The notes under the pieces are model-generated. The model made no database searches. It was not told the origin of the DNA and saw only the letters and a list, made by a program, of their open reading frames with translations. From a candidate division WWE3 bacterium CG_4_9_14_3_um_filter_43_9 (GTDB taxonomy: Bacteria; Patescibacteriota; CPR3; GCA-002780085), in assembly GCA_002791435.1 (NCBI GenBank), contig PFXB01000127.1:1-24241 (forward strand): 24,241 nt of DNA, read 5' to 3'. Of this stretch, positions 1-6,752 are shown piece by piece (within the stretch, counting starts at the first letter, position 1; each line of letters begins with the position of its first letter). A program made the translations under genes and the position numbers.

Positions 1-909
1 GCTATCGCTCAGGTTCTAGAAAGAAAATTGATCTTCGGATTTACCCTTTTCTATATTCCTTATGGCCCGCTTTGCAACTGGAAAAATAGAACTCTGACTT
101 TGGAGATACTCAAATCTCTGACCGACTACCTCAGACCCAAATCCAAGGCTCTCTTTTTGAAAATCGAACCCCCGGCTGAAAATTCAGCCACTGCGGCGGA
201 AATCTTCTCCCGGCTTGGATTTACTAAAGTTAAAAAATCCATTCAGCCGCAACAGACTGCGATTATCAATCTGGCTCCAAAATCTGAGACCATTTTTGAC
301 AATTTTGAAAAAGATACGCGCTACTCAATCCGCCGTGCGCAGCGGGAAGAAGTCAGCGTTAAACATTTTACCAATCCTTTAAACCTGCAACCGGTGAAAG
401 AATTCTATAATCTCTACGAGACAACCGCCAAACGTGGCAAATTCCCGCCCCGCCCTTTCTCTCAGTTTGAAAAAATCTGGCGGACGATGGCGCCCCAAAA
501 CAAAGTTATGATCTCGCAAGCCTGGTTTAAAGAAATTATCTTAGCTGCAGCTTTGATTCTCAAATCAGGCAAGAAAGCCTTTCTGCTCTATGCCGGTTCG
601 GTGCGGGATGAGGCTTTCAAAAATAAATTCCCGACTTATCTTCTTCAATGGGAGATTATACGAGAACTAAAAAAACAAGGTTTTCAAAGCTATGATCTAT
701 GGGGAGTCGCCCCGGACTCCAATCCCAAACACCCTTGGGCCGGGCATACCCTTTTTAAGCGCGGGTTTCGTGGACGCGAGACAGAATACTTAGGCAGTTT
801 TGACCTACCTTTGTCTCCCTGGTATAAAATCTATACCTTTTTAAGCAACAGCCGCTATTTTCTGGCCGGCTTAAAAAATTCTAAGATCAAATCTGATGCC
901 AAAAAGTGA
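1..909 (+). CDS. FemAB-family aminoacyltransferase (peptidoglycan bridge formation), 5' end outside window
   Basis: The reading frame is open from base 1, so the gene starts upstream; the TTG at 28 is not a convincing start because the codons before it continue a FemAB-like N-terminus. The family transfers amino acids from aminoacyl-tRNA to the lipid II peptide to build the interpeptide bridge, using a tandem GNAT-type fold in the cytoplasm. Family-like stretches are the YIPYGPL region near the visible start, a middle segment DTRYSIRRAQRE, and a C-terminal half containing LYAGSVRDEAF, YDLWGVAPDSNPKHPWAG and FKRGFRGRETEYLGSFD, which is the usual HPWAG..FK.GFGG ending. It is followed after 39 nt by a second, diverged member on the same strand. 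Which amino acid is transferred cannot be told. The assignment to the family is secure; the exact role is inferred. Confidence 0.85.
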   Translation, partial: AIAQVLERKLIFGFTLFYIPYGPLCNWKNRTLTLEILKSLTDYLRPKSKALFLKIEPPAENSATAAEIFSRLGFTKVKKSIQPQQTAIINLAPKSETIFDNFEKDTRYSIRRAQREEVSVKHFTNPLNLQPVKEFYNLYETTAKRGKFPPRPFSQFEKIWRTMAPQNKVMISQAWFKEIILAAALILKSGKKAFLLYAGSVRDEAFKNKFPTYLLQWEIIRELKKQGFQSYDLWGVAPDSNPKHPWAGHTLFKRGFRGRETEYLGSFDLPLSPWYKIYTFLSNSRYFLAGLKNSKIKSDAKK

Positions 910-948
910 ACCCTGCTATAGTGAAACCGGCTGCCATCGATCTCTAAT

Positions 949-1860
949 ATGATTTCTAATCAGTTTGTCTATCCCTTCTGTCATTATATGCAATCGAAGG
1001 CCTACGCCGGTTTTATGCAGAAACTGGGCTGGGAAGTTGAAATAATTTCAACCCGCGCTGATCTGGTTTATCTTTATTCTAAAAAAGTTCCCCTTCTTGG
1101 CTCTGTTGCCAAAATCCCGCGCTCGACCGTTTCCTTACCCATGGATCTGGTTGATCAGGCTGCCAAAGAGAAAAAGGCGCTTTTTGTGAAAATAGAGCCT
1201 TCTGCCACGCTTGACAAAATGGACGCTTTACCCGAAGGATTCAGGAAAGACTCGCCCATTTTGCATACCAAAACCATACTTGTCGATCTGGCTCCGATTC
1301 CGGAAAAGATTGAAAAAAGTTTCAAGGGTGACGTGCGAACCTGTATTCGTAAAGCTTTGAAAGAAAATCTGGTCGTGCAAGAAAGTAACGATCTCGGCCA
1401 GTTCTATGCTCTTTTTGAAAAAACCGCCAAAGAGCGGGGATTCTATCATCCTTACAAAAAGCAAATGAAAAACCTTCGGGATGCCTTTTTCTCACAAGTA
1501 AAACTTTTTTTGGCTTTTCAGAAGCCTCTCGAAAAACATCCTGACCCGCTGGCAGGCTGTTTTGTAATCACACACAATCAGGTTGCCTACTATAAATATG
1601 CCGCCTCAACGCCCGCAGGCAGGAAAAAGGGCGCCAGCTATCTTTGCCTTTGGAAAGCTATGGTAGCCTGCAAGAAAACCGGCTGTCACACTTTTGATCT
1701 GGAGGGAATCGCAGACGAACGTTACCCCCAGACCCGAAAATACCGCAACTTTACCCACTTTAAGCAATCCTGGGGCGGGAAAGAAATTACCTACTTGGGC
1801 TCGTTTGCTAAACCGTACTCGACTTTTTACAAACTTCTCAGTAAAATAGAATTGATTTAA
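949..1860 (+). CDS. FemAB-like aminoacyltransferase, second tandem copy (303 aa)
   Basis: This is a diverged paralog of the preceding gene. It shares the family layout: an N-terminal aromatic segment ending in MQKLGWEVE, a central KGDVRTCIRKALKENL block, and a C-terminal part with YYKYAASTPAGRKKGASYL, FDLEGIADERYPQ, and FTHFKQSWGGKEITYLGSF. The last block matches the FK..WGG..EY.GSF ending of the gene upstream. The predicted job is addition of amino acids to the lipid II stem peptide on the cytoplasmic side of the membrane; tandem FemAB genes often add successive bridge residues, which is an inference here. The ATG at 949 is preferred because the N-terminus lines up with FemAB proteins, although there is no clear Shine-Dalgarno sequence in front of it. 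The C-terminus ends cleanly at TAA, and a palindromic repeat begins 8 nt later. Confidence 0.8.
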   Translation: MISNQFVYPFCHYMQSKAYAGFMQKLGWEVEIISTRADLVYLYSKKVPLLGSVAKIPRSTVSLPMDLVDQAAKEKKALFVKIEPSATLDKMDALPEGFRKDSPILHTKTILVDLAPIPEKIEKSFKGDVRTCIRKALKENLVVQESNDLGQFYALFEKTAKERGFYHPYKKQMKNLRDAFFSQVKLFLAFQKPLEKHPDPLAGCFVITHNQVAYYKYAASTPAGRKKGASYLCLWKAMVACKKTGCHTFDLEGIADERYPQTRKYRNFTHFKQSWGGKEITYLGSFAKPYSTFYKLLSKIELI

Positions 1861-1868
1861 AAAAGCCT

Positions 1869-1936
1869 GTCATTCTGGCTCGTCCAGAATCCGATTCTGG
1901 AATCACCCTCCGAATCGGAGGGATACCCAGAATGAC
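1869..1936. repeat. GTCAT...ATGAC palindromic element, type A copy 1
   Basis: A 68-bp element begins GTCATTCTGG and ends CCAGAATGAC, a perfect 10-bp terminal inverted repeat, with inner motifs CCAGAATC/GATTCTGG and CTCCGAATCGGAG. A second copy with the same ends and order of inner motifs lies at 13927-13993. It is a REP- or MITE-like noncoding repeat; it could also work as a bidirectional hairpin after the femAB gene. Confidence 0.85.
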
Positions 1937-1985
1937 GATAATTCTTTAGCCAGTTGCCAGAAGCCGGTAGCTTTCTAAGTCGAAC

Positions 1986-2013
1986 TTTTGCATTTTGACT
2001 TTTGACTTTTTTA
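1986..2013. repeat. TTTTGAC heptamer array (first)
   Basis: Four 7-bp units in a row: TTTTGCA, TTTTGAC, TTTTGAC, TTTTTTA. Similar arrays recur at 2169-2203, 14081-14105 and 16579-16613. Confidence 0.8.
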
Positions 2014-2083
2014 TTGGTGCTTCTCCGTTTCGTCCGCCTCCGTCAGATGGACGGATCAACGGACTCCAGTCGAAGAATAATCC

Positions 2084-2166
2084 TATTGTTCGATCCGCCA
2101 GCCGGCGGAGAGAACTACTTTCGGTTTTATTGTTCGATCCGCCGAGTCGGCGGAGAGAACTACCTT
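2084..2166. repeat. Two direct copies of a TTCGATCCGCC...GGCGGAGAGAACTAC element
   Basis: Copy one spans about 2084-2120 and copy two 2128-2166. Both start TATTGTTCGATCCGCC and end GGCGGAGAGAACTAC, with only the palindrome centre differing (AGC versus GAGT). The GC-rich core folds on itself (CCGCCGAGTCGGCGG). An inverted copy lies at 6383-6416 at the end of another gene, and a copy lacking the core lies at 14052-14081. The stretch just before copy one (AGTCGAAGAATAAT) is also echoed before the 14052 copy, so the repeat module is longer than the palindrome. Confidence 0.88.
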
Positions 2167-2168
2167 AA

Positions 2169-2203
2169 TTTTGACTTTTAACTTTTTACTTTTGACTTTT
2201 CTT
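2169..2203. repeat. TTTTGAC heptamer array directly upstream of sbcD
   Basis: Five 7-bp units in register: TTTTGAC, TTTTAAC, TTTTTAC, TTTTGAC, TTTTCTT. The array ends one base before the sbcD ATG, so the sbcD leader is entirely this repeat and holds no Shine-Dalgarno sequence. Confidence 0.85.
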
Positions 2204-2204
2204 T

Positions 2205-3386
2205 ATGAAACTAATCCATTTTGCAGACCTTCACCTTGGCATGGAAAATTACGGGAAAACCGACCCCGAAAGCGGTTTATCGACCCGGTTGTTGGACTTT
2301 TTGCGTTCCTTTGATTTCATGGTGGATTATGCTTTGGAAGGGAAGGTTGACGCCGTTCTTTTTGCCGGCGACGCTTACAAAAATCGCGAGCCGACCCAAA
2401 CCCATCAGCGCGAATTTGCCAAGCGGATTTTAAAACTTTCCAAAAACCAAATCCCGGTCGTACTCCTAGTCGGCAACCACGACACGCCCAATGTCGCGAG
2501 CAAAGCCAACACTTTGGACATTTACTCCACTTTGGAGATGGACAACGTTTTTGTCATCCGCACTCTACAGCTTATTGAAATTCCACTGCACAATGCCGAA
2601 TTTGCCAAACTGCAAGTCATCGGTCTCCCCTGGCTTTCCAGAAAAGAATTTGAAAACTTGGCCCAAACTTTACCCATTCTCTATAAAAATATAAAACCGG
2701 AATATCCGACCGTAACCGTTGTCCATGGGACGGTTGAGGGAGCGGTCTATGGCAGTGAACGAGCGTTAACTTTAGGCAAAGACCCCATTCTGCCTCTTCC
2801 GCTTTTAACCCATCCTGCCGTTTCCTATGTGGCCTTGGGTCATATCCACAAAAGGCAAATTTTGTCACAAGATCCGCCGACTCTCTATTCCGGTTCTCTG
2901 GAAAGGGTTGATTTTGGTGAAGAAAAAGAAGAAAAGAGTTTTGAGCTGGTCGAAATCAATGACCAAAAAAAGGCGAAGCACCAACCGATTTTAACGCCGG
3001 CGCGCCGTTTTCTAACCCTCAATTTCGATCTTTTAGGTGAATCTTTTGATCCCACCGAAAAAATTCTAAAAGTAGCTCAAAAATCGGACTTAACAGAAAC
3101 CATTGTAAAGGTTGTCTTGAATATCTCAACCGAAAATTTAGAAAGATTGAGAGTGGCGGAAATTAAAAAAGCCATTGAGGAGAAAGCCCATCTTTTGGCG
3201 GGAATTACCAAGAACGTTGAACGCTCGGTGCGGCAAAGACTGGAGGGCGTTTCTGCAGAAACCTTGTCGCCCTTGCAGGCTTTGCAAATCTACTTTGAGG
3301 CTAAAGAGTATCCCAAAGAAAAGATTAAGGTCTTGGAAAAATACGGCCGGGAGCTGATGGAGGAATTTAAAGAAATCGCTGGCTAG
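2205..3386 (+). CDS. sbcD: Exonuclease SbcCD, nuclease subunit SbcD (Mre11 family)
   Basis: SbcD is the Mn-dependent calcineurin-like phosphodiesterase of the SbcCD (Rad50-Mre11) complex, which opens DNA hairpins and trims blocked double-strand ends in the cytoplasm. All metal-binding motifs are present: D8-x-H10 in FADLHLG, D56 in FAGDAYKNREP, N91-H92-D93 in VGNHDTP, H174 in VVHGTVEGA, and H213-x-H215 in ALGHIHKRQ. The 393-residue length is normal, with a C-terminal region after residue 280 that in the family contacts SbcC. The partner sbcC lies 342 nt downstream on the same strand; a repeat-rich spacer separates them, so co-transcription is not certain. The ATG at 2205 gives the canonical MKLIHFADLHLG N-terminus. 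In a genome full of small palindromes, a hairpin nuclease has an obvious substrate, but that link is inference. Confidence 0.97.
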   Translation: MKLIHFADLHLGMENYGKTDPESGLSTRLLDFLRSFDFMVDYALEGKVDAVLFAGDAYKNREPTQTHQREFAKRILKLSKNQIPVVLLVGNHDTPNVASKANTLDIYSTLEMDNVFVIRTLQLIEIPLHNAEFAKLQVIGLPWLSRKEFENLAQTLPILYKNIKPEYPTVTVVHGTVEGAVYGSERALTLGKDPILPLPLLTHPAVSYVALGHIHKRQILSQDPPTLYSGSLERVDFGEEKEEKSFELVEINDQKKAKHQPILTPARRFLTLNFDLLGESFDPTEKILKVAQKSDLTETIVKVVLNISTENLERLRVAEIKKAIEEKAHLLAGITKNVERSVRQRLEGVSAETLSPLQALQIYFEAKEYPKEKIKVLEKYGRELMEEFKEIAG

Positions 3387-3405
3387 GGTTTGACGTTTTT
3401 GAAGG

Positions 3406-3447
3406 GTGTCATTCCTGACCCCTTTTGTGTCATTCCTGACCCCTTTT
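3406..3447. repeat. 21-bp perfect tandem repeat, two copies plus a partial third
   Basis: The unit GTGTCATTCCTGACCCCTTTT occurs at 3406-3426 and 3427-3447 without a mismatch (quoted in two pieces: GTGTCATTCCTG then ACCCCTTTT). A third start, GTGTCATTCCCGACC, opens the next element at 3448. The unit looks like repeated copying of the left end of a GTCAT element. Confidence 0.9.
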
Positions 3448-3572
3448 GTGTCATTCCCGACCTGATCGGGAATCCCGTTGGATTGTCCTTTTTGCCCACG
3501 GGATTCTCACGTCGTCCCCGCCCCCGCCTGCCGGCGAGGCAGGGATTCGGCGGGGACTCCTCAGGATGACAC
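3448..3572. repeat. GTGTCAT...ATGACAC element between sbcD and sbcC
   Basis: The element has a 7-bp perfect terminal inverted repeat (GTGTCAT at 3448, ATGACAC ending at 3572) and inner palindromes such as CCCGACCTGATCGGG and CCTGCCGGCGAGGCAGG. It belongs to the GTCAT...ATGAC class scattered through this window. Confidence 0.75.
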
Positions 3573-3593
3573 TGGCGGCAGGCAGAGTAGGTT

Positions 3594-3658
3594 TTCCTGT
3601 CTGCAGCAGACAGGAATTTCAAATTTTAAATTCCTAATTTGTTCACTCTTTGAGTGAA
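3594..3658. repeat. Three stacked hairpins ahead of sbcC
   Basis: TTCCTGTCTGC-A-GCAGACAGGAA (3594-3616) has perfect 11-bp arms. GGAATTT and AAATTCC (3613-3619, 3628-3634) form a second hairpin, and TTCACTC-TTT-GAGTGAA (3642-3658) a third. The remaining 70 bases up to the sbcC start are A/T-only low-complexity sequence built from AAAATTAGAAATT-like units. I see no gene here. Confidence 0.7.
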
Positions 3659-3728
3659 GAAATGTTTAATGTTTAAAAATTAGAAATTGATTAAAAATTG
3701 AAAATTAGAAATTGGAAATTAAAAAAGT

Positions 3729-5939
3729 ATGATTCCAGAAAAACTGAGTCTTAAAAATTTCACTTCCTACGGCGACGACAACCCGCCTCTTGATCTTTCC
3801 AGAATGCATCTTGTCTGTCTTTCTGGCCCCAATGGCGCCGGAAAATCTTCGCTTTTAGACGCTTTTACCTACGCTGTCTGGGGCGAGGCTCGCGGAAAAT
3901 CGCCGGACGATTTGGTGAGGCTTGGACAAAACCTCATGGAGGTCGAATTTGAGTTCAGACTGGACAAGGCCTGCTACAGAATTCAACGCGCACGTAATTT
4001 GAAAAGGGGGTTAAGCGAGCTTTCCCTTTTTAGCAAAACTGCCAAAGGCAAACAGTGGTCCAATCTGACCGAAGGCACCATTAAAGAAACGCAGACCAGG
4101 CTGGATCAGATCTTAAAAACTTCCTATGAGACTTTTGTCAATTCGGCTTTCCTGCGCCAAGGCAGGGCTGACGAATTTACCCTCAAAGGACCGACTGAGC
4201 GTAAGAAAATCTTAAGCGAAATTTTAGGCTTGCAGATTTACGATGAGCTGGAAGAAAAGGCCAAAGAAAACGCCAAAGCAAGGGGGCAGGAAATTTTGCG
4301 GCTGGAGACTCAGTTGGGCGAAATCGAAAATGAATTGGGACAGGCCGAAATCAGACAGATGCAGTTGAAGCAAGCCGAGGAAAAAGTTTTAGGCCTGGAA
4401 CAAAAATTGGCGGAGACTGAACAACAAATCAAGCTTTTGACCGAAACCAAAGAGGTTCTTTTGATCGAAAAGGCTAGTCGGGAACAGCTGGAAAAATCAA
4501 TCAATCGCCAAAAAAGAGAATTGAGCGAGCGGCTGATCCAAAAAAAGAAAAAGGAAGAACAGATCCTCAGGCTCAAATCCACTCTAACCCGTAAAGATGA
4601 GATTGAAAAGAAATACGCCTTAAAAATGAGCCTGCAAAAAACAAACGACGAGCTGAACGAAAAACAGTCGGTTTTGATAAAACTCATCGCTCAGAAATCC
4701 GGGCTGGAAAGCCAACTGCAATCTAAACAAGCGCAAAACGAGCAGGAAATCGCCAAACTTCTCGTTCAATGTCAAAACCTGAAACAAGAAGGTTTGAACC
4801 TAAATGAGCAGATCGCCAAAACCAAGGACAGTCAAAAACGCTGTCCTTTGTGCGGTAATCCCCTCGGTTTAGAACAGCAACAAGATGTTTTGAAAAAACT
4901 GAATCTGGAGCACGACCAAAAACTTAACCTCTATCAAAAACACCGGATGCAGATTCAAAAGTTGCAGGCCACTAAATTTGAAAACGAGCCTCTGCTCAAA
5001 ATCCAAGAGATGATTAAAAAGAATGATTACGACGAGGAAAAACATCGGTTGGTGAAATCCCGGCTTCTGCAGTTGAAGGGAGTGGAGGAAGAAAAAACCA
5101 CCCTGGAGACAGTTGGCGCCACTCTAAAATCAGAGGCAGAAAACCTTAAAGCGCAGGAGGAATCGATGGGTGAGGTCCAAAAAACTCTGGCCGAAGAACA
5201 ACAAGCTTTCGCCCAAACACGCGATGTCGCTTTGGAGATTGCCGAAAATCAGAAATTGTTAGCAGAAAAAACGCTCGCTCAAAAATCTCTCCTGGCTGAA
5301 GAAAGGGGTGCACGCGCCATTTTAGGCGAAGCGAAGGGACTGGTTTCCCGCAGCGAACAGCTTTCCGGACTACGCTTGCAGAAAATGGCGGAGCGGGATT
5401 TCTTTTCACAAGAGAAAAACAATTATGAAGAGTTAAGCCTGGCTTTCGGGAAAAAGGGAATCCAGGCCATGCTTATTGAAACTGCCATTCCGGAAATCGA
5501 AGAAGAAACCAACCACCTTTTGGACAGGCTGACCGATGGCCGCTTGAGAGTGACCTTACAAACCCAAAAAGACACCAAAAAAGGCGACACTGTTGAAACT
5601 TTGGAGATTGTGATCGCAGACGAGCTCGGTTCGCGCGCTTATGAAATGTATTCCGGTGGTGAAGCTTTTCGAGTTAACTTTGCCTTGCGGCTGGCGCTTT
5701 CCAAACTCTTAACTCAGAGGGCCGGAACCAAACTTCAATTTCTGGTGATTGATGAAGGTTTCGGCACCCAAGACACCCAGGGCCGGGAACGCCTGGTGGA
5801 AGTTATCAATGAGATTAAGGATGACTTTGAAAAAATTCTAGTGGTTACCCATCTTGACGAATTGAAAGAGCTGTTTCCGGTGCGGATTGAGGTTGAAAAG
5901 AAAACTGACGGGTCGCATTATAATTTAGTGGGGATCTGA
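3729..5939 (+). CDS. sbcC: Exonuclease SbcCD, ATPase subunit SbcC (Rad50 family), short form
   Basis: SbcC is the SMC-like ATPase that drives DNA tethering and nuclease control in SbcCD. Seen in order: Walker A GPNGAGKSS at 33-41; Q-loop region with NSAFLRQGRADEFT; a long coiled coil; the zinc hook CPLCG at 372-376, near the middle as expected; the returning coiled coil; the signature YSGGEAFRVNFALRLAL from 641; Walker B FLVIDEGFGTQD with D675-E676; and the H-loop VVTHLDEL. At 736 residues it is much shorter than the E. coli protein (about 1050) and shorter than typical archaeal Rad50 (about 880), so the coiled-coil arms are reduced while every catalytic motif is kept. It pairs with sbcD upstream. 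No Shine-Dalgarno sequence is visible before the ATG; the leader is A/T low-complexity. The gene ends in TGA, which shows UGA is a stop in this genome. Confidence 0.97.
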   Translation: MIPEKLSLKNFTSYGDDNPPLDLSRMHLVCLSGPNGAGKSSLLDAFTYAVWGEARGKSPDDLVRLGQNLMEVEFEFRLDKACYRIQRARNLKRGLSELSLFSKTAKGKQWSNLTEGTIKETQTRLDQILKTSYETFVNSAFLRQGRADEFTLKGPTERKKILSEILGLQIYDELEEKAKENAKARGQEILRLETQLGEIENELGQAEIRQMQLKQAEEKVLGLEQKLAETEQQIKLLTETKEVLLIEKASREQLEKSINRQKRELSERLIQKKKKEEQILRLKSTLTRKDEIEKKYALKMSLQKTNDELNEKQSVLIKLIAQKSGLESQLQSKQAQNEQEIAKLLVQCQNLKQEGLNLNEQIAKTKDSQKRCPLCGNPLGLEQQQDVLKKLNLEHDQKLNLYQKHRMQIQKLQATKFENEPLLKIQEMIKKNDYDEEKHRLVKSRLLQLKGVEEEKTTLETVGATLKSEAENLKAQEESMGEVQKTLAEEQQAFAQTRDVALEIAENQKLLAEKTLAQKSLLAEERGARAILGEAKGLVSRSEQLSGLRLQKMAERDFFSQEKNNYEELSLAFGKKGIQAMLIETAIPEIEEETNHLLDRLTDGRLRVTLQTQKDTKKGDTVETLEIVIADELGSRAYEMYSGGEAFRVNFALRLALSKLLTQRAGTKLQFLVIDEGFGTQDTQGRERLVEVINEIKDDFEKILVVTHLDELKELFPVRIEVEKKTDGSHYNLVGI

Positions 5940-5970
5940 TGAAGAAACTGATTTCAAAGGAAAACTTTCT

Positions 5971-6387
5971 ATGCAACGCTTTTTAATCCCTTTCCTGTTG
6001 CTAACCTTGGCTGCCGGAGCCGTGCTCTTCTATCTTTGCGAAACCCATTCACCCTTTACGGACGGAAGTGAAATCAGTCTAAAAATCTTGCTCTTTTTTT
6101 TCTTAGCTTTCTGGACAGAGCTGTGGTGCGTTGTCACTCTGCTTTTCTATCTTTTACGCTTGGCTTTCGGCAAAATCGACTCTCCCCGCCTCATCTTTCG
6201 GCAATCTTTACGCCATGGGGCGTGGGTGGCTTTTTTTGTCGTTTTTTTGCTCATCTTTCAACTTTTAAAGGTTTTACAACCTTTGAATATTCTTCTTCTG
6301 GCGGCTTTCCTTTTTTTCTTAGAACTTTACTTTAACCGTAAGAATTCCCCGCCTGTCCACAAAACAATTCAAAGCCCAAAGAGGTAG
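5971..6387 (+). CDS. Small membrane protein of unknown function (138 aa)
   Basis: The product is strongly hydrophobic, with about four predicted membrane segments near residues 4-24, 38-67, 87-105 and 107-122, and a basic C-terminal tail ending QSPKR. A conserved-looking loop, GKIDSPRLIFRQSLRHGAW, lies between the second and third segments. I do not recognise a family. It starts 31 nt after sbcC with an AAAGGA about 10 nt before the ATG, so it is probably co-transcribed with sbcC, but nothing ties it to DNA repair. The stop codon TAG is itself part of an inverted copy of the GGTAGTTCTCTCCGCC repeat, so the present C-terminus may have been set when that repeat arrived. Confidence 0.7.
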   Translation: MQRFLIPFLLLTLAAGAVLFYLCETHSPFTDGSEISLKILLFFFLAFWTELWCVVTLLFYLLRLAFGKIDSPRLIFRQSLRHGAWVAFFVVFLLIFQLLKVLQPLNILLLAAFLFFLELYFNRKNSPPVHKTIQSPKR

Positions 6388-6416
6388 TTCTCTCCGCCGA
6401 CTCGGCGGATCGAACA
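6383..6416. repeat. Inverted copy of the GGCGGAGAGAACTAC element
   Basis: GGTAGTTCTCTCCGCC through GGCGGATCGAACA is the reverse complement of the 2128-2166 copy, with nearly every base kept. It overlaps the last codons of the preceding gene and supplies its TAG stop. Confidence 0.88.
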
Positions 6417-6450
6417 GTAACGGAGGGTAGTGTCATCCCGTCCGCCACCG

Positions 6451-6607
6451 GTGTCATCCTGAACTTGCCTGCCCGCCGAATCTCTGCCTCGCCGACAGGC
6501 GGGGTGAGGGATTCAGAATCCCGTGGGAGTGAGGGAAGGAAATTTCGTAGCGGCGAACTTGAGTTCGCCATGATCTGGGAACGTGGAAACCTAAAGGTTT
6601 CCGCTAC
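6451..6607. repeat. GTCAT-type element joined to 61-bp GTAGCGG...CCGCTAC element (copy 1)
   Basis: The right part, 6547-6607, is a 61-bp element with 7-bp terminal inverted repeats GTAGCGG/CCGCTAC and an inner palindrome GGAAACCTAAAGGTTTCC. It recurs in the opposite orientation, with the same length, at 15334-15394. The homology continues outward: GGGATTCAGAATCCCGTGGG plus GGAAGGAAATTTC here matches the reverse complement of bases 15395-15430. Left of that, GTGTCATCCTGAAC and CCTGCCCGCC/GGCGGGG belong to the GTCAT class. From 6608 to 6716 I see no gene or repeat. Confidence 0.8.
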
Positions 6608-6716
6608 CAGCCAGAATAAATAGTCGAGTTTCCAAGACGGGTAAAATCCAGAGAAAGGCTTTGCAGTAACCCAAAAATAGATTCGACCTCCCGCTTTCTA
6701 CTGCCTAAAACAGTCT

Positions 6717-6746
6717 TTGCTTAAAATTTGCCAGTTATGTTAAAAT
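6717..6746 (+). promoter_or_regulatory. Promoter of metG, leaderless layout
   Basis: A -35 TTGCTT (6717-6722) is followed after 18 bp by a -10 TAAAAT (6741-6746). Only six bases (ACGAGT) separate the -10 from the metG ATG at 6753, so the expected start of transcription falls on the start codon. No Shine-Dalgarno sequence is present, in agreement with a leaderless mRNA. Confidence 0.65.
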
Positions 6747-6752
6747 ACGAGT

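Noticed and set aside
2084..2166. tRNA-like TTCGATC motifs
   Set aside because: TTCGATCC resembles a T-loop, but there is no cloverleaf around it; the motif belongs to the GC palindrome repeat.
3383..3637. Open frames on both strands between sbcD and sbcC
   Set aside because: They are made of the 21-bp tandem repeat and the GTGTCAT element.
5939..5985. ATG overlapping the sbcC stop as start of the membrane protein
   Set aside because: That ATG opens a different frame that stops after 15 codons; the membrane protein starts at 5971.
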